Positions 47,539 through 62,350 of a stretch of DNA of 64,000 nucleotides are shown piece by piece (within the stretch, counting starts at the first letter, position 1; each line of letters opens with the position of its first letter). Origin of the DNA: Glandiceps talaboti (taxonomy: Eukaryota > Hemichordata > Enteropneusta > Spengelidae); the NCBI RefSeq assembly GCF_964340395.1, contig NC_135567.1:11072984-11136983 (forward strand). The letters are read 5' to 3'. The notes beneath the pieces were generated by a model. It saw only the letters and a program-made list of their open reading frames with translations, ran no database searches and was not told the origin of the DNA. Made by a program: the position numbers and the translations under genes.

Positions 47539-49031
47539 AAGGAATCAGTCAGTTTTTTCACAAGGGCAGAGTGTGGGGGGAAGGGTAAGGACAATTGTAT
47601 TTATGGGGACCACAGGTCAATACAACTAAGTGAGATCCATTTAATTTGAAAGATTTTTCTCACCTCTTTTTAGATGTTTTCTTCTTTTATTGAACTGTTT
47701 CAAACTGTACACTTCTGTATGTATGTATGTCTGTCTGTCTCTCTGCCTGTCTGTCTGCCTCTCTCTCTCTCTCGGTTTTTATTTTACATTTGAAGTAACA
47801 CGCTTAACATTTTGAAAAAGTCGCATTTACCATTAAATGTTGCATTTGGCAAAAACGGGATGATGACCAGATAGTAGCTGTGCTTGTTAGAGAAATAACA
47901 AATATTCGTCGAAGACATAAAAAGGGTCAGTGAGACTAAATGTTACCGGTGCCTGAAATTCTGTCAAAAATCCATGTGATCTGATGATAAAAGGCAGCTA
48001 TAGTGAAAATGGTATGACATTTTGAAAGTTTTGACAAACTTTCTGACCAACCATCAGACGTACATTTATTTAAATCTTAGCCCATGACATTTATTATATG
48101 GTGATTTGCACCTTTTAAAGTTGATCTGAAATTCTGTTCAATTTGAATTTGTCCCCTTTCATATCCATTGCGACAAACTTTCCGACCATCATATCTACAT
48201 TAACCCAGAGCCACGTTCGATAAATTTCAGGGCTAACATCAGTTCACAACACACGGAACAAATATAGTAGATAATCTCATTAATATGTGTGAACAATGTG
48301 CGCATGTACGATAACCATGTGATGACCCAATCCGGAAAGTTTGGAGGTGTTAAACATTGGTACACCTCACCAGCTTCCCTGATCAATTTACTGGAGTTCC
48401 CCGGGTGCGACCCATGATCAAAGTGAAAGGACAGAAAACATATGTATAACGCCACGAAAATTGTGTTCGAATTTAGTCTAATATAAAGAAGGCTAGTCAG
48501 CTTCATAAAATATCTTCCATATGATCGTTATTTTTTAAAACAATAATGCATGCGTAGTCCGGATTGTTTGTCTTGCTTTCGAAATTTCAAGTAGACTGCC
48601 GAGAGTTGATTTCTTTTATTTTGATACATAACATGTACCACTGCCACAATCAATGTAAAAAGACGCAACAATGATATTGCAATTGAGTGTCGCCATTGTT
48701 GTGTCTACATGAAAAATTACTGCATTGTGGCAAACAATAAAAATAAAAATAAGAACAAATTAAACACAAATTAGCACTGTAACACAAGCCTAGCATACAG
48801 CTGCCATCTGGTCATCATTCCGTGTTCGCTAACTACAAAATTTAATAATATCCTTGTAAAAACGACTTTTTCAAAATAGCAAGCAGATTACTTCAAAAGT
48901 ACAATAAACCCTCTTGTATGTTAGGGGCACAGACATATGGTATGGGTTTACGCGACATTAGTGTGGATTGGTTGTTTTTAGTATGTAATGAAAATAATGG
49001 AAAGGGAGATAGAAAGAGAGAGGGGAGGGGG

Positions 49032-49114
<83 letters not shown>

Positions 49115-50679
49115 AAGGAATCAGTCAGTTTTTTCAGAAGGGCAGAGTGTGGGGGGAAGGGAAAGGACAATTGTATTTATGGGAACCACAGGTCAATACA
49201 ACTAAGTGAGATCCATTTAATTTGAAAGATTTTTCTCACCTCTTTTTAGATGTTTTCTTCTTTTATTGAACTGTTTCAAACTGTACACTTCTGTATGTAT
49301 GTATGTATGTATGTATGTATGTCTGTCTCTCTGCCTGTCTGTCTGCCTGTCTGTCTCTCTCTCTCTCGGTTTTTATTTTACATTTGAAGTAACACGCTTA
49401 ACATTTTGAAAAAGTCGCATTTACCATTAATTGTTGCATTTGGCAAAAAGGGAATGATAACCAGATAGTAGGTGTGCTTGTTAGAGAAATAACAAATATT
49501 CGTCGAAGACATAAAAAGGGTCAGTGAGCCTGTAAATGTTATAGGTGCCGTGCGCCAAAGTTTCCACTGCTCCGGTTGTATGAAATGCGCATGCATCAAA
49601 ATTGCCTGAAATTCTGTCAAGGAACCATGTGATCTAATAATAAAAGGCAACTATAGAGTAAATGGTATGACATTTTGAAAGTTTCGACAAACTTTCTGAC
49701 CAACCGTCAGACGTACATTTATTTAAATCCTAGCCCATAACATTTATTATATGGTGATTGGCACCTTTTAAATTTGATCTGAAATTCTGTTCAATTTGAA
49801 TTTGTCCCCTTTCATATCCATTGCGACAAACTTTCCGACCATCAGATCTACATTAACCCAGAGCCACGTTCGATACATTACAGGGCTAACATCAGTGCAC
49901 AACACACGGAACAAATATAGTAGATAATATCATTAATATGTGTGAACAATGTGCGCATGTACGATAACCATGTGATGAACCAATACGGAAAGTTTGGAGG
50001 TGTTAAACATTGGTACACCTCACCAGCTTCCCTGATCAATTTACTGGAGTTCCCCGGGTGCGACCCATGATCAAAGTGAAATGACAGATAACATATATAT
50101 AACGCCACGAAAAATGTGTTCGAATTTAGTCTAATATAAAGAAGGCAAGTCAGCTTCATAAAATATCTTCCATGTGATCGTAATTTTTTAAAACAATAAT
50201 GCATGCGTAATCCGGATTGTTTGTCTTGCTTTCGAAATTTCAAGTAGACTGCCGAGAGTTGATTTCTTTTATTTTGATACATAACATGTACCACTGTCAC
50301 AATCAATGTAAAAAGACGCAACAATGATGTTGCAATTGAGTGTCGCCATTGTTGGATCTACCTGGAAAATTACTGCATTGTGGCAAAAAATAAAAATAAA
50401 AATAAAATTAAACACAAATTAGCACTGTAAGACAAGCCTAGCATACACCTGCCATCTGGTCATCATTCCGTGTTCGCTAACTACAAAATTTAATAATACC
50501 CTTGTAAAAACGACTTTTTCAAAATAGCAAGCAGATTACTTCAAAAGTACAATAAACTCTCTTTTATGTTAGGGGCATAGACATATGGTATGGGTTTACG
50601 CGACATTAGTGTGGATTGGTTGCTTTTAGTATGTGATAAAAATAATGAAAAGGGAGATAGAAAGAGAGAGGGGAGGGGG

Positions 50680-50774
<95 letters not shown>

Positions 50775-50967
50775 AAGGAATCAGTCAGTTTCTTCAGAAG
50801 GGCAGAGTGTGGGGGGAAGGGAGAGGACAATTGTATTGATAGGGACCACAGGTCAATACAACTAGGTGAGATCCATTTAATTTAAAAGATTTTTCTCCTC
50901 TTTTTAGATGTTTTCTTCTTTTATTGAACTGTTTGAAACTGTACACTTCTGTCTGTCTGTCTGCCTG

Positions 50968-51054
<87 letters not shown>

Positions 51055-52361
51055 GTTTATTTTACATTTGAAGTAACACGCTTAACATTTTGAAAAAGTC
51101 GCATTTACCATTAAATGTTGCATTTGGCAAAAACCGGATGATGACCAGATAGTAGCTGTGCTTGTTAGAGAAATAACAAATATTCGTCGAAGACATAAAA
51201 AGGGTCAGTGAGACTGTAAATGTTACCGGTGCCGTGCGCCAAAGTTTCCACTGCTCCGGCTGTATGAAATGCGCATGCGTCGAAATTGCCTGAAATTCTG
51301 TCAAAAAACCATGTGATCTGATGATAAAAGGCAGCTATAGTGAAAATGGTATGACATTTTGAAAGTTATGACAAACTTTCTGACCGACCGTCAGACGTAC
51401 ATTTATTTCAATCCTAGCCCATGGCATTTATTATATGGTGATTTGCACCTTTTAAAGTTGATCTGAAATTCTGTTCAATTTGAATTTGTCAACTTTCATA
51501 TTCATTGCAACAAACTTTCCGACCATCAGATCTACATTAACCCAGAGCCACGTTCGATAAATTTCAGGGCTAACATCAGTGCACAACACACGGAACAAAT
51601 ATTGTAGATAATCTCATTAATATGTGTGAACAATGTGCGCATGTACGATAACCATGTGATGACCCAATCCGGAAAGATTGGAAGTGTTAAACATTGGTGC
51701 ACCACACCGATTTCCCTGATCAATATACTGGAGTTCCCCGGGTGCGATCCATGATCAAAGTGAAATGACAGATAACATATATATAACGCCACGAAAATGT
51801 GTTCGAATTTAGTCTAATATAAAGAAGGTTAGTCAGCTTCATAAAATATCTTCCATATGATCGTCATTTTTTAAAACAATAATGCATGCGTAGTCCGGAT
51901 TGTTTGTCTTGCTTTCGAAATTTCAAGTAGACTGCCGAGAGTTGATTTCTTTTATTTTGATACTTAACATGTACCACTGTCACAATCAATGTAAAAAGAC
52001 GCAACAATGATGTTGCAATTGCGTGTCGCTATTTTTGGATCTACCTGGAAAATTATTGCATTGTGGCAAAAATAAAAATAAAAATAAAATTAAACACAAA
52101 TTAGCACTGTAAGACAAGCCTAGCATACACCTGCCATCTGGTCATCATTCCGTGTTCGCTAACTACAAAATTTAATAATATCCTTGTAAAAACGACTTTT
52201 TCAAAATAGCAAGCAGATTACTTCAAAAGTACAATAAACCCTCTATTATGTTAGGGGCATAGACATATGGTATGGGTTTACGCGACATTAGTGTGGATTG
52301 GTTGTTTTTAGTATGTAATGAAAATAATGAAAAGGGAGATAGAAAGAGAGAGGGGAGGGGG

Positions 52362-52436
<75 letters not shown>

Positions 52437-53618
52437 AAGGAATCAGTCAGTTTTTTCACAATGGCAGAGTGTGGGGGGAAGGGTAAGGACAATTGTATTT
52501 ATGGGGACCACAGGTCAATACAACTAAGTGAGATCCATTTAATTTGAAAGATTTTTCTCACCTCTTTTTAGATGTTTTCTTCTTTTATTGAACTGTTTCA
52601 AACTGTACAGTTCTGTATGTATGTATGTCTGTCTGTCTCTCTGCCTGTCTGTCTGCCTCTCTCTCTCTCTCTCTCGGTTTTTATTTTACATTTGAAGTAA
52701 CACGCTTAACATTTTGAAAAAGTCGCATTTACCATTAAATGTTGCATTTGGCAAAAACGGGATGATGACCAGATAGTAGCTGTGCTTGTTAGAGAAATAA
52801 CAAATATTCGTCGAAGACATAAAAAGGGTCAGTGAGACTGTAAATGTTACCGGTGCCGTGCGCCAAAGTTTCCACTGCTCCGGTTGTATGAAATGCGCAT
52901 GCGTCGAAATTGCCTGAAATTCTGTCAAAAATCCATGTGATCTGATGATAAAAGGCAGCTATAGTGAAAATGGTATGACATTTTGAAAGTTTTGACAAAC
53001 TTTCTGACCGACCGTCAGACGTACATTTATTTAAATCCTAGCCCATGACATTTATTATATGGTGATTTGCACCTTTTAAAGTTGATCTGAAATTCTGTTC
53101 AATTTGAATTTGTCAACTTTCATATTCATTGCAACAAACTTTCCGACCATCAGATCTACATTAACTCATAGCCACGTTCGATACATTACAGGGCTAACAT
53201 CAGTGCACAACACACGGAACAAATATTGTAGATAATCTCATTAATATGTGTGAACAATGTGCGCATGTACAATAACCATGTGATGACCCGATCCGAAAAG
53301 TTTGGAGGTGTTAAACATTGGTACACCTCACCAGCTTCCCTGATCAATTTACTGGAGTTCCCCGGGTGCGACCCATGATCAAAGTGAAAGGACAGAAAAC
53401 ATATGTATAACGCCACGAAAATTGTGTTCGAATTTAGTCTAATATAAAGAAGGCTAGTCAGCTTCATAAAATATCTTCCATATGATCGTAATTTTTTAAA
53501 ACAATAATGCATGCGTAGTCCGGATTGTTTGTCTTGCTTTCGAAATTTGAAGTAGACTGCCGAGAGTTGATTTCTTTTATTTTGATACATTACACGTACC
53601 ACTGTCACAATCAATGTA

Positions 53619-53632
53619 AAAAGACGCGACAT
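53619..53632. other. microhomology deletion junction inside the array
   Basis: AAAAAGACGC, which is normally followed by AACAATGAT, is here joined to GACATTAGTG, which normally follows TTTACGC. The shared ACGC lies at the join. About 320 bp of the unit is missing, including the left foldback arm. Confidence 0.85.
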
Positions 53633-53705
53633 TAGTGTGGATTGGTTGTTTTTAGTATGTAATGAAAATAATGAAAAGGGAGATAGAAAGAGAGAGGGGA
53701 GGGGG

Positions 53706-53756
<51 letters not shown>

Positions 53757-55322
53757 AAGGAATCAGTCAGTTTTTTCAGAAGGGCAGAGTGTGGGGGGAA
53801 GGGAAAGGACAATTGTATTTATGGGGACCACAGGTCAATACAACTAAGTGAGATCCATTTAATTTGAAAGATTTTTCTCACCTCTTTTTAGATGTTTTCT
53901 TCTTTTATTGAACTGTTTCAAACTGTACACTTCTGTATGTATGTATGTATGTATGTCTGTCTGTCTCTCTGCCTGTCTGTCTGCCTCTCTCTCTCTCTCT
54001 CTCTCGGTTTTTATTTTACATTTGAAGTAACACGCTTAACATTTTGAAAAAGTCGCATTTACCATTAAATGTTGCATTTGGCAAAAACGGGATGATGACC
54101 AGATAGTAGCTGTGCTTGTTAGAGAAATAACAAATATTCGTCGAAGACATAAAAAGGGTCAGTGAGACTGTAAATGATACCGGTGCCGTGCGCCAAAGTT
54201 TCCACTGCTCCGGTTGTATGAAATGCGCATGCGTCGAAATTGCCTGAAATTCTGTCAAAAAACCATGTGATCTGATGATAAAAGGCAGCTATAGTGAAAA
54301 TGGTATGACATTTTGAAAGTTTTGACAAACTTTCTGACCGACCGTCAGACGTACATTTATTTAAATCCTAGCCCATGACATTTATTATATGGTGATTTGC
54401 ACCTTTTAAAGTTGATCTGAAATTCTGTTCAATTTGAATTTGTCAACTTTCATATTCATTGCAACAAACTTTCCGACCATCAGATCTACATTAACTCATA
54501 GCCACGTTCGATACATTACAGGGCTAACATCAGTGCACAACACACGGAACAAATATTGTAGATAATCTCATTAATATGTGTGAACAATGTGCGCATGTAC
54601 GATAACCATGTGATGACCCGATCCGAAAAGTTTGGAGGTGTTAAACATTGGTACACCTCACCAGCTTCCCTGATCAATTTACTGGAGTTCCCCGGGTGCG
54701 ACCCATGATCAAAGTGAAAGGACAGAAAACATATGTATAACGCCACGAAAATTGTGTTCGAATTTAGTCTAATATAAAGAAGGCTAGTCAGCTTCATAAA
54801 ATATCTTCCATATGATCGTAATTTTTTAAAACAATAATGCATGCGTAGTCCGGATTGTTTGTCTTGCTTTCGAAATTTGAAGTAGACTGCCGAGAGTTGA
54901 TTTCTTTTATTTTGATACATTACACGTACCACTGTCACAATCAATGTAAAAAGACGCAACAATGATGTTGCAATTGAGTGTCGCCATTGTTGTGTCTACA
55001 TGAAAAATTACTGCATTGTGGCAAACAATAAAAATAAAAATAAGAACAAATTAAACACAAATTAGCACTGTAACACAAGCCTAGCATACAGCTGCCATCT
55101 GGTCATCATTCCGTGTTCGCTAACTACAAAATTTAATAATATCCTTGTAAAAACGACTTTTTCAAAATAGCAAGCAGATTACTTCAAAAGTACAATAAAC
55201 TCTCTTTTATGTTAGGGGCACAGACATATGGTATGGGTTTACGCGACATTAGTGTGGATTGGTTGTTTTTAGTATGTAATGAAAATAATGAAAAGGGAGA
55301 TAGAAAGAGAGAGGGGAGGGGG

Positions 55323-55409
<87 letters not shown>

Positions 55410-55625
55410 AAGGAATCAGTCAGTTTTTTCAGAAGGGCAGAGTGTGGGGGGAAGGGAAAGGACAATTGTATTTATGGGGACCACAGGTCAATACAACTAA
55501 GTGAGATCCATTTAATTTGAAAGATTTTTCTCACCTCTTTTTAGATGTTTTCTTCTTTTATTAAACTGTTTCAAACTGTACACTTCTGTATGTATGTCTG
55601 TCTGTCTCTCTGCCTGTCTGTCTGC

Positions 55626-55667
<42 letters not shown>

Positions 55668-56976
55668 TTTTATTTTACATTTGAAGTAACACGCTTAACA
55701 TTTTGAAAAAGTCGCATTTACCATGAATTGTTGCATTTGGCAAAAAGGGAATGATAACCAGATAGTAGGTGTGCTTGTTAGAGAAATAACAAATATTCGT
55801 CGAAGACATAAAAAGGGTCAGTGAGCCTGTAAATGTTATAGGTGCCGTGCGCCAAAGTTTCCACTGCTCCGGTTGTATGAAATGCGCATGCATCAAAATT
55901 GCCTGAAATTCTGTCAAGGAACCATGTGATCTAATAATAAAAGGCAACTATAGAGTAAATGGTATGACATTTTGAAAGTTTCGACAAACTTTCTGACCAA
56001 CCGTCAGACGTACATTTTTTTAAATCCTAGCCCATAACATTTATTATATGGTGATTGGCACCTTTTAAATTTGATCTGAAATTCTGTTCAATTTGAATTT
56101 GCCCCCTTTCATATCCATTGCGACAAACTTTCCGACCATCAGATCTACATTAACTCATAGCCACGTTCGATACATTACAGGGCTAACATCAGTGCACAAC
56201 ACACGGAACAAATATTGTAGATAATCTCATTAATATGTGTGAACAATGTGCGCATGTACGATAACCATGTGATGACCCAATCCGGAAAGTTTGGAGGTGT
56301 TAAACATTGGTGCACCTCAAAAGCTTCCCTGATCAATTTACTGGAGTTCCCCGGGTGCGACCCATGATCAAAGTGAAAGGACAGAAAACATATGTATAAC
56401 GCCACGAAAATTGTGTTCGAATTTAGTCTAATATAAAGAAGGTTAGTCAGCTTCATAAAATATCTTCCATATGATCGTCATTTTTTAAAACAATAATGCA
56501 TGCGTAATCCGGATTGTTTGTCTTGCTTTCGAAATTTCAAGTAGACTGCCGAGAGTTGATTTCTTTTATTTTGATACATAACATGTACCACTGTCACAAT
56601 CAATGTAAAAAGACGCAACAATGATGTTGCAATTGAGTGTCGCCATTGTTGGATCTACCTGGAAAATTACTGCATTGTGGCAAAAAATACAAATAAAAAT
56701 AAAATTAAACACAAATTAGCACTGTAAGACAAGCCTAGCATACACCTGCCATCTGGTCATCATTCCGTGTTCGCTAACTACAAAATTTAATAATACCCTT
56801 GTAAAAACGACTTTTTCAAAATAGGAAGCAGATTAATTCAAAAGTACAATAAACCCTCTATTATGTTAGGGGCACAGACATATGGTATGGGTTTACGCGA
56901 CATTAGTGTGGATTGGTTGTTTTTAGTATGTAATGAAAATAATGAAAAGGGAGATAGAAAGAGAGAGGGGAGGGGG

Positions 56977-57043
<67 letters not shown>

Positions 57044-57240
57044 AAGGAATCAGTCAGTTTCTTCAGAAGGGCAGAGTGTGGGGGGAAGGGAGAGGACAAT
57101 TGTATTGATAGGGACCACAGGTCAATACAACTAGGTGAGATCCATTTAATTTAAAAGATTTTTCTCCTCTTTTTAGATGTTTTCTTCTTTTATTGAACTG
57201 TTTGAAACTGTACACTTCTGTCTGTCTGTCTGTCTGCCTG

Positions 57241-57347
<107 letters not shown>

Positions 57348-58656
57348 GTTTATTTTACATTTGAAGTAACACGCTTAACATTTTGAAAAAGTCGCATTTA
57401 CCATTAAATGTTGCATTTGGCAAAAACGGGATGATGACCAGATAGTAGCTGTGCTTGTTAGAGAAATAACAAATATTCGTCGAAGACATAAAAAGGGTCA
57501 GTGAGACTGTAAATGTTACCGGTGCCGTGCGCCAAAGTTTCCACTGCTCCGGCTGTATGAAATGCGCATGCGTCGAAATTGCCTGAAATTCTGTCAAAAA
57601 ACCATGTGATCTGATGATAAAAGGCAGCTATAGTGAAAATGGTATGACATTTTGAAAGTTTTGATAAACTTTCTGACCGACCGTCAGACGTACATTTATT
57701 TAAATCCTAGCCCATGACATTTATTATATGGTGATTTGCACCTTTTAAAGTTGATCTGAAATTCTGTTCAATTTGAATTTGTCAACTTTCATATTCATTG
57801 CAACAAACTTTCCGACCATCAGATCTACATTAACCCAGAGCCACGTTCGATAAATTTCAGGGCTAACATCGGTGCACAACACACGGAACAAATATTGTAG
57901 ATAATCTCATTAATATGTGTGAACAATGTGCGCATGTACGATAACCATGTGATGACCCAATCCGGAAAGTTTGGAGGTGTTAAACATTGGTGCACCTCAC
58001 CAGCTTCCCTGATCAATTTACTGGAGTTCCCCGGGTGCGACCCATGATCAAAGTGAAAGGACAGAAAACATATGTATAACGCCACGAAAATTGTGTTCGA
58101 ATTTAGTCTAATATAAAGAAGGTTAGTCAGCTTCATAAAATATCTTCCATATGATCGTCATTTTTTAAAACAATAATGCATGCGTAATCCGGATTGTTTG
58201 TCTTGCTTTCGAAATTTCAAGTAGACTGCCGAGAGTTGATTTCTTTTATTTTGATACATAACATGTACCACTGTCACAATCAATGTAAAAAGACGCAACA
58301 ATGATGTTGCGATTGAGTGTCGCCATTGTTGGATCTACCTGGAAAATTACTGCATTGTGGCAAAAAATAAAAATAAAAATAAAATTAAACACAAATTAGC
58401 ACTGTAAGACAAGCCTAGCATACACCTGCCATCTGGTCATCATTCCGTGTTCGCTAACTACAAAATTTAATAATACCCTTGTAAAAACGACTTTTTCAAA
58501 ATATGAAGCAGATTAATTCAAAAGTACAATAAACCCTCTATTATGTTAGGGGCACAGACATATGGTATGGGTTTACGTGACGTTCGTGTGGATTGGTTGT
58601 TTTTAGTATGTGATAAAAATAATGAAAAGGGAGATAGAAAGAGAGAGGGGAGGGGG

Positions 58657-58709
<53 letters not shown>

Positions 58710-58903
58710 TACAGAATCAGTCAGTTTCTTCAGAAGGGCAGAGTGTGGGGGGAAGGGAGAGGACAATTGTATTGATAGGGACCACAGGTCAATACAACTA
58801 GGTGAGATCCATTTAATTTAAAAGATTTTTCTCCTCTTTTTAGATGTTTTCTTCTTTTATTGAACTGTTTGAAACTGTACACTTCTGTCTGTCTGTCTGC
58901 CTG

Positions 58904-58996
<93 letters not shown>

Positions 58997-60339
58997 GTTT
59001 ATTTTACATTTGAAGTAACACGCTTAACATTTTGAAAAAGTCGCATTTACCATTAAATGTTGCATTTGGCAAAAACCGGATGATGACCAGATAGTAGCTG
59101 TGCTTGTTAGAGAAATAACAAATATTCGTCGAAGACATAAAAAGGGTCAGTGAGACTGTAAATGTTACCGGTGCCGTGCGCCAAAGTTTCCACTGCTCCG
59201 GCTGTATGAAATGCGCATGCGTCGAAATTGCCTGAAATTCTGTCAAAAAACCATGTGATCTGATGATAAAAGGCAGCTATAGTGAAAATGGTATGACATT
59301 TTGAAAGTTTTGATAAACTTTCTGACCGACCGTCAGACGTACATTTATTTAAATCCTAGCCCATGACATTTATTATATGGTGATTTGCACCTTTTAAAGT
59401 TGATCTGAAATTCTGTTCAATTTGAATTTGTCAACTTTCATATTCATTGCAACAAACTTTCCGACCATCAGATCTACATTAACCCAGAGCCACGTTCGAT
59501 AAATTTCAGGGCTAACATCAGTGCACAACACACGGAACAAATATTGTAGATAATCTCATTAATATGTGTGAACAATGTGCGCATGTACGATAACCATGTG
59601 ATGACCCAATCCGGAAAGTTTGGAGGTGTTAAACATTGGTACACCTCACCAGCTTCCCTGATCAATTTACTGGAGTTCCCCGGGTGCGACCCATGATCAA
59701 AGTGAAAGGACAGAAAACATATGTATAACGCCACGAAAATTGTGTTCGAATTTAGTCTAATATAAAGAAGGCAAGTCAGCTTCATAAAATATCTTCCAAA
59801 TGATCGTAATTTTTTAAAACAATAATGCATGCGTAGTCCGGATTGTTTGTCTTGCTTTCGAAATTTGAAGTAGACTGCCGAGAGTTGATTTCTTTTATTT
59901 TGATACATTACACGTACCACTGTCACAATAAATGTAAAAAGACGCAACAATGATGTTGCAATTGAGTGTCGCCATTGTTGTGTCTACATGGAAAATTACT
60001 GCATTGTGGCAAACACACGTTCATATAGACATAGCACAGTACAGTGAATACGCTCCCACGTCAAAAATTAAAAAAAACAATTAAATAAAACACAAATTTG
60101 CACTGTAAGACAAGCCTAGAATTCATCTGCCATCTGGTCAATATTCCGTGTTCGCTAACTACAAAATTTAATAATATCCTTGTAAAAACGACTTTTTCAA
60201 AATAGCAAGCAGATTAATTCAAACGTAAAATAAACCCTCTATTATGTTAGGGGCATAGACATATGGTATGGGTTTACGTGACGTTCGTGTGGGTTGGTTG
60301 CTTTCAGTATGTAATGAAAGTAATGAAAAGAGAGAGTGA

Positions 60340-60356
60340 AAGAGAGAGGGGGAGGG

Positions 60357-60393
<37 letters not shown>

Positions 60394-60430
60394 GTCAGAC
60401 AGACAGACAGACAGACAGACATACAGACAT

Positions 60431-60485
<55 letters not shown>

Positions 60486-60703
60486 TACAGACAGACAGAC
60501 AGACAGACAGGCAGACAGAATGAAAGGAATCAGTCAGTTTCTTCAGAAGGGCAGCAGAGTGTGGGGGGAAGGGAGAGGACAATTGTATTTATGGGGGCCA
60601 CTGGTCAATAAAACTAGGTGAGATCCATTTAATTTGAATGATTTTTCTCACTTCTTTTTAGATGTTTTCTTCTTTTAGTGAACTGTTTGAAACCATACAC
60701 GTA

Positions 60704-60734
<31 letters not shown>

Positions 60735-60735
60735 A

Positions 60736-60767
<32 letters not shown>

Positions 60768-60880
60768 CGTATGTCTGTCTGTATGTCTGTCTATCTCTGT
60801 CTCTCTCTCTCCCTGTCTCCCTCTTTCTCTCTCTGTTTCTCTCTCTGTCAGGTGTGCTTGTTGAAATAACAAATATTCGT
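60340..60880. repeat. terminal, degraded array unit with long GACA and TGTC tracts
   Basis: The last unit has an expanded (GACA)n with GACATACA interruptions (about 60358-60520) and a TGTC tract (about 60705-60795). It then passes from TCTCTCTGTC directly to AGGTGTGCTTGTTG, losing most of the right foldback arm. This marks the right edge of the array. Confidence 0.85.
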
Positions 60881-61490
60881 CGAAGACATAATTTCTAAGA
60901 TTTCAATTTTGTAATTTAGGGTTTTAATTGTTTTTAACGAATATTGCCGCCAGTCAGCCATTTTATCGTGGTTGTCATGAAACAAGTTGATGTACATGCG
61001 AGGACTACTTTATCCAATATATGTGCCAGGTTTTGTTGAAGTGTGTCCATGCTTATCAGAGTTGTGCAATTGCAGTGTGTCAAGTTTATTCATTTTAACT
61101 GGATAGGCTAAGTTCAAATTCATTCGGGCAAGTTATTGGAATTGCACAATGTTTGTTTATTTCTCAGTGTCAAGCTATTTCATACATATTACTCCCACAT
61201 TGTATCAACTATAAATCCTGCCAAAGGGCTCTGTCCTAATATTTAGTAATTTTGTGCATCTGTTACGAATTTTGGATATTTGTTTTATTCAATTCAAGTC
61301 TATGGTTTCACACAATTCACTAAAAGAAGGAAAACATCTACGATTGAGTTCTTTTTCAAGGCCAGTGAATCTAAATGAAGTTACCCTTTGCTTCCTATCA
61401 TAATAATGGAATAGGCCCAGTGCAATATTAGTATTTTACCAAGTTTAGATTATTAAACATGATAAGAACCAACGTATGTGTGTGAGAAAA
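60881..61490. repeat. flank, first copy of a duplicated downstream segment
   Basis: The stretch from about 60935 to 61210 (ATTGCCGCCAGTCAGCCATT, then ATTTTATCGTGGTTGTCATG, AGGACTACTTTATCCAAT, TGTCAAGCTATTTCATACAT, ACATTGTATCAACTATA) recurs in diverged form at about 62155-62346. The rest, to 61490, is unique. No gene supported. Confidence 0.75.
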
Positions 61491-61500
61491 ATCAACCTAT

Positions 61501-61576
61501 GTATGTTTGTTTGTTTGTTTGTTTGTTTGTTTGTTTGTTTTTGTCTGTTTGTTTATTTATTTATTTATTTATACAT

Positions 61577-61607
<31 letters not shown>

Positions 61608-61612
61608 TTCAT

Positions 61613-61647
<35 letters not shown>

Positions 61648-61652
61648 TTTGT
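61501..61652 (+). repeat. (GTTT)n then (ATTT)n microsatellite
   Basis: GTTT repeats (about 61505-61541) and ATTT repeats (about 61553-61652). Long open frames across it are repeat translations. Confidence 0.97.
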
Positions 61653-61689
61653 TGTTGCTTTCCTCCAGCCTAATTTATCCCATCGAACT

Positions 61690-62130
<441 letters not shown>

Positions 62131-62154
62131 TCAGGTTTTAAATGTTTACGACAA

Positions 62155-62350
62155 ATATTGCTGCCAGTTGGTCATTTTATCGTGATTGTCATGAAGCAAA
62201 TTGGGGTACATGTGAGGACTACTGAATCCAATGTTTATGCCAGGTTTGACGGAAGTTCAAATTTATTAGGGCAAGTTATCAGAATTGCACAATGTCTCAG
62301 TGTCAAGCTATTTCATACATATTACACCCACATTGTATCAACTATATGTT
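62155..62350. repeat. second copy of the duplicated downstream segment
   Basis: Diverged relative of about 60935-61210 with the same motif order but with gaps. Together with the foldback arm before it, it represents an older relative of the array's right flank. Confidence 0.75.
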
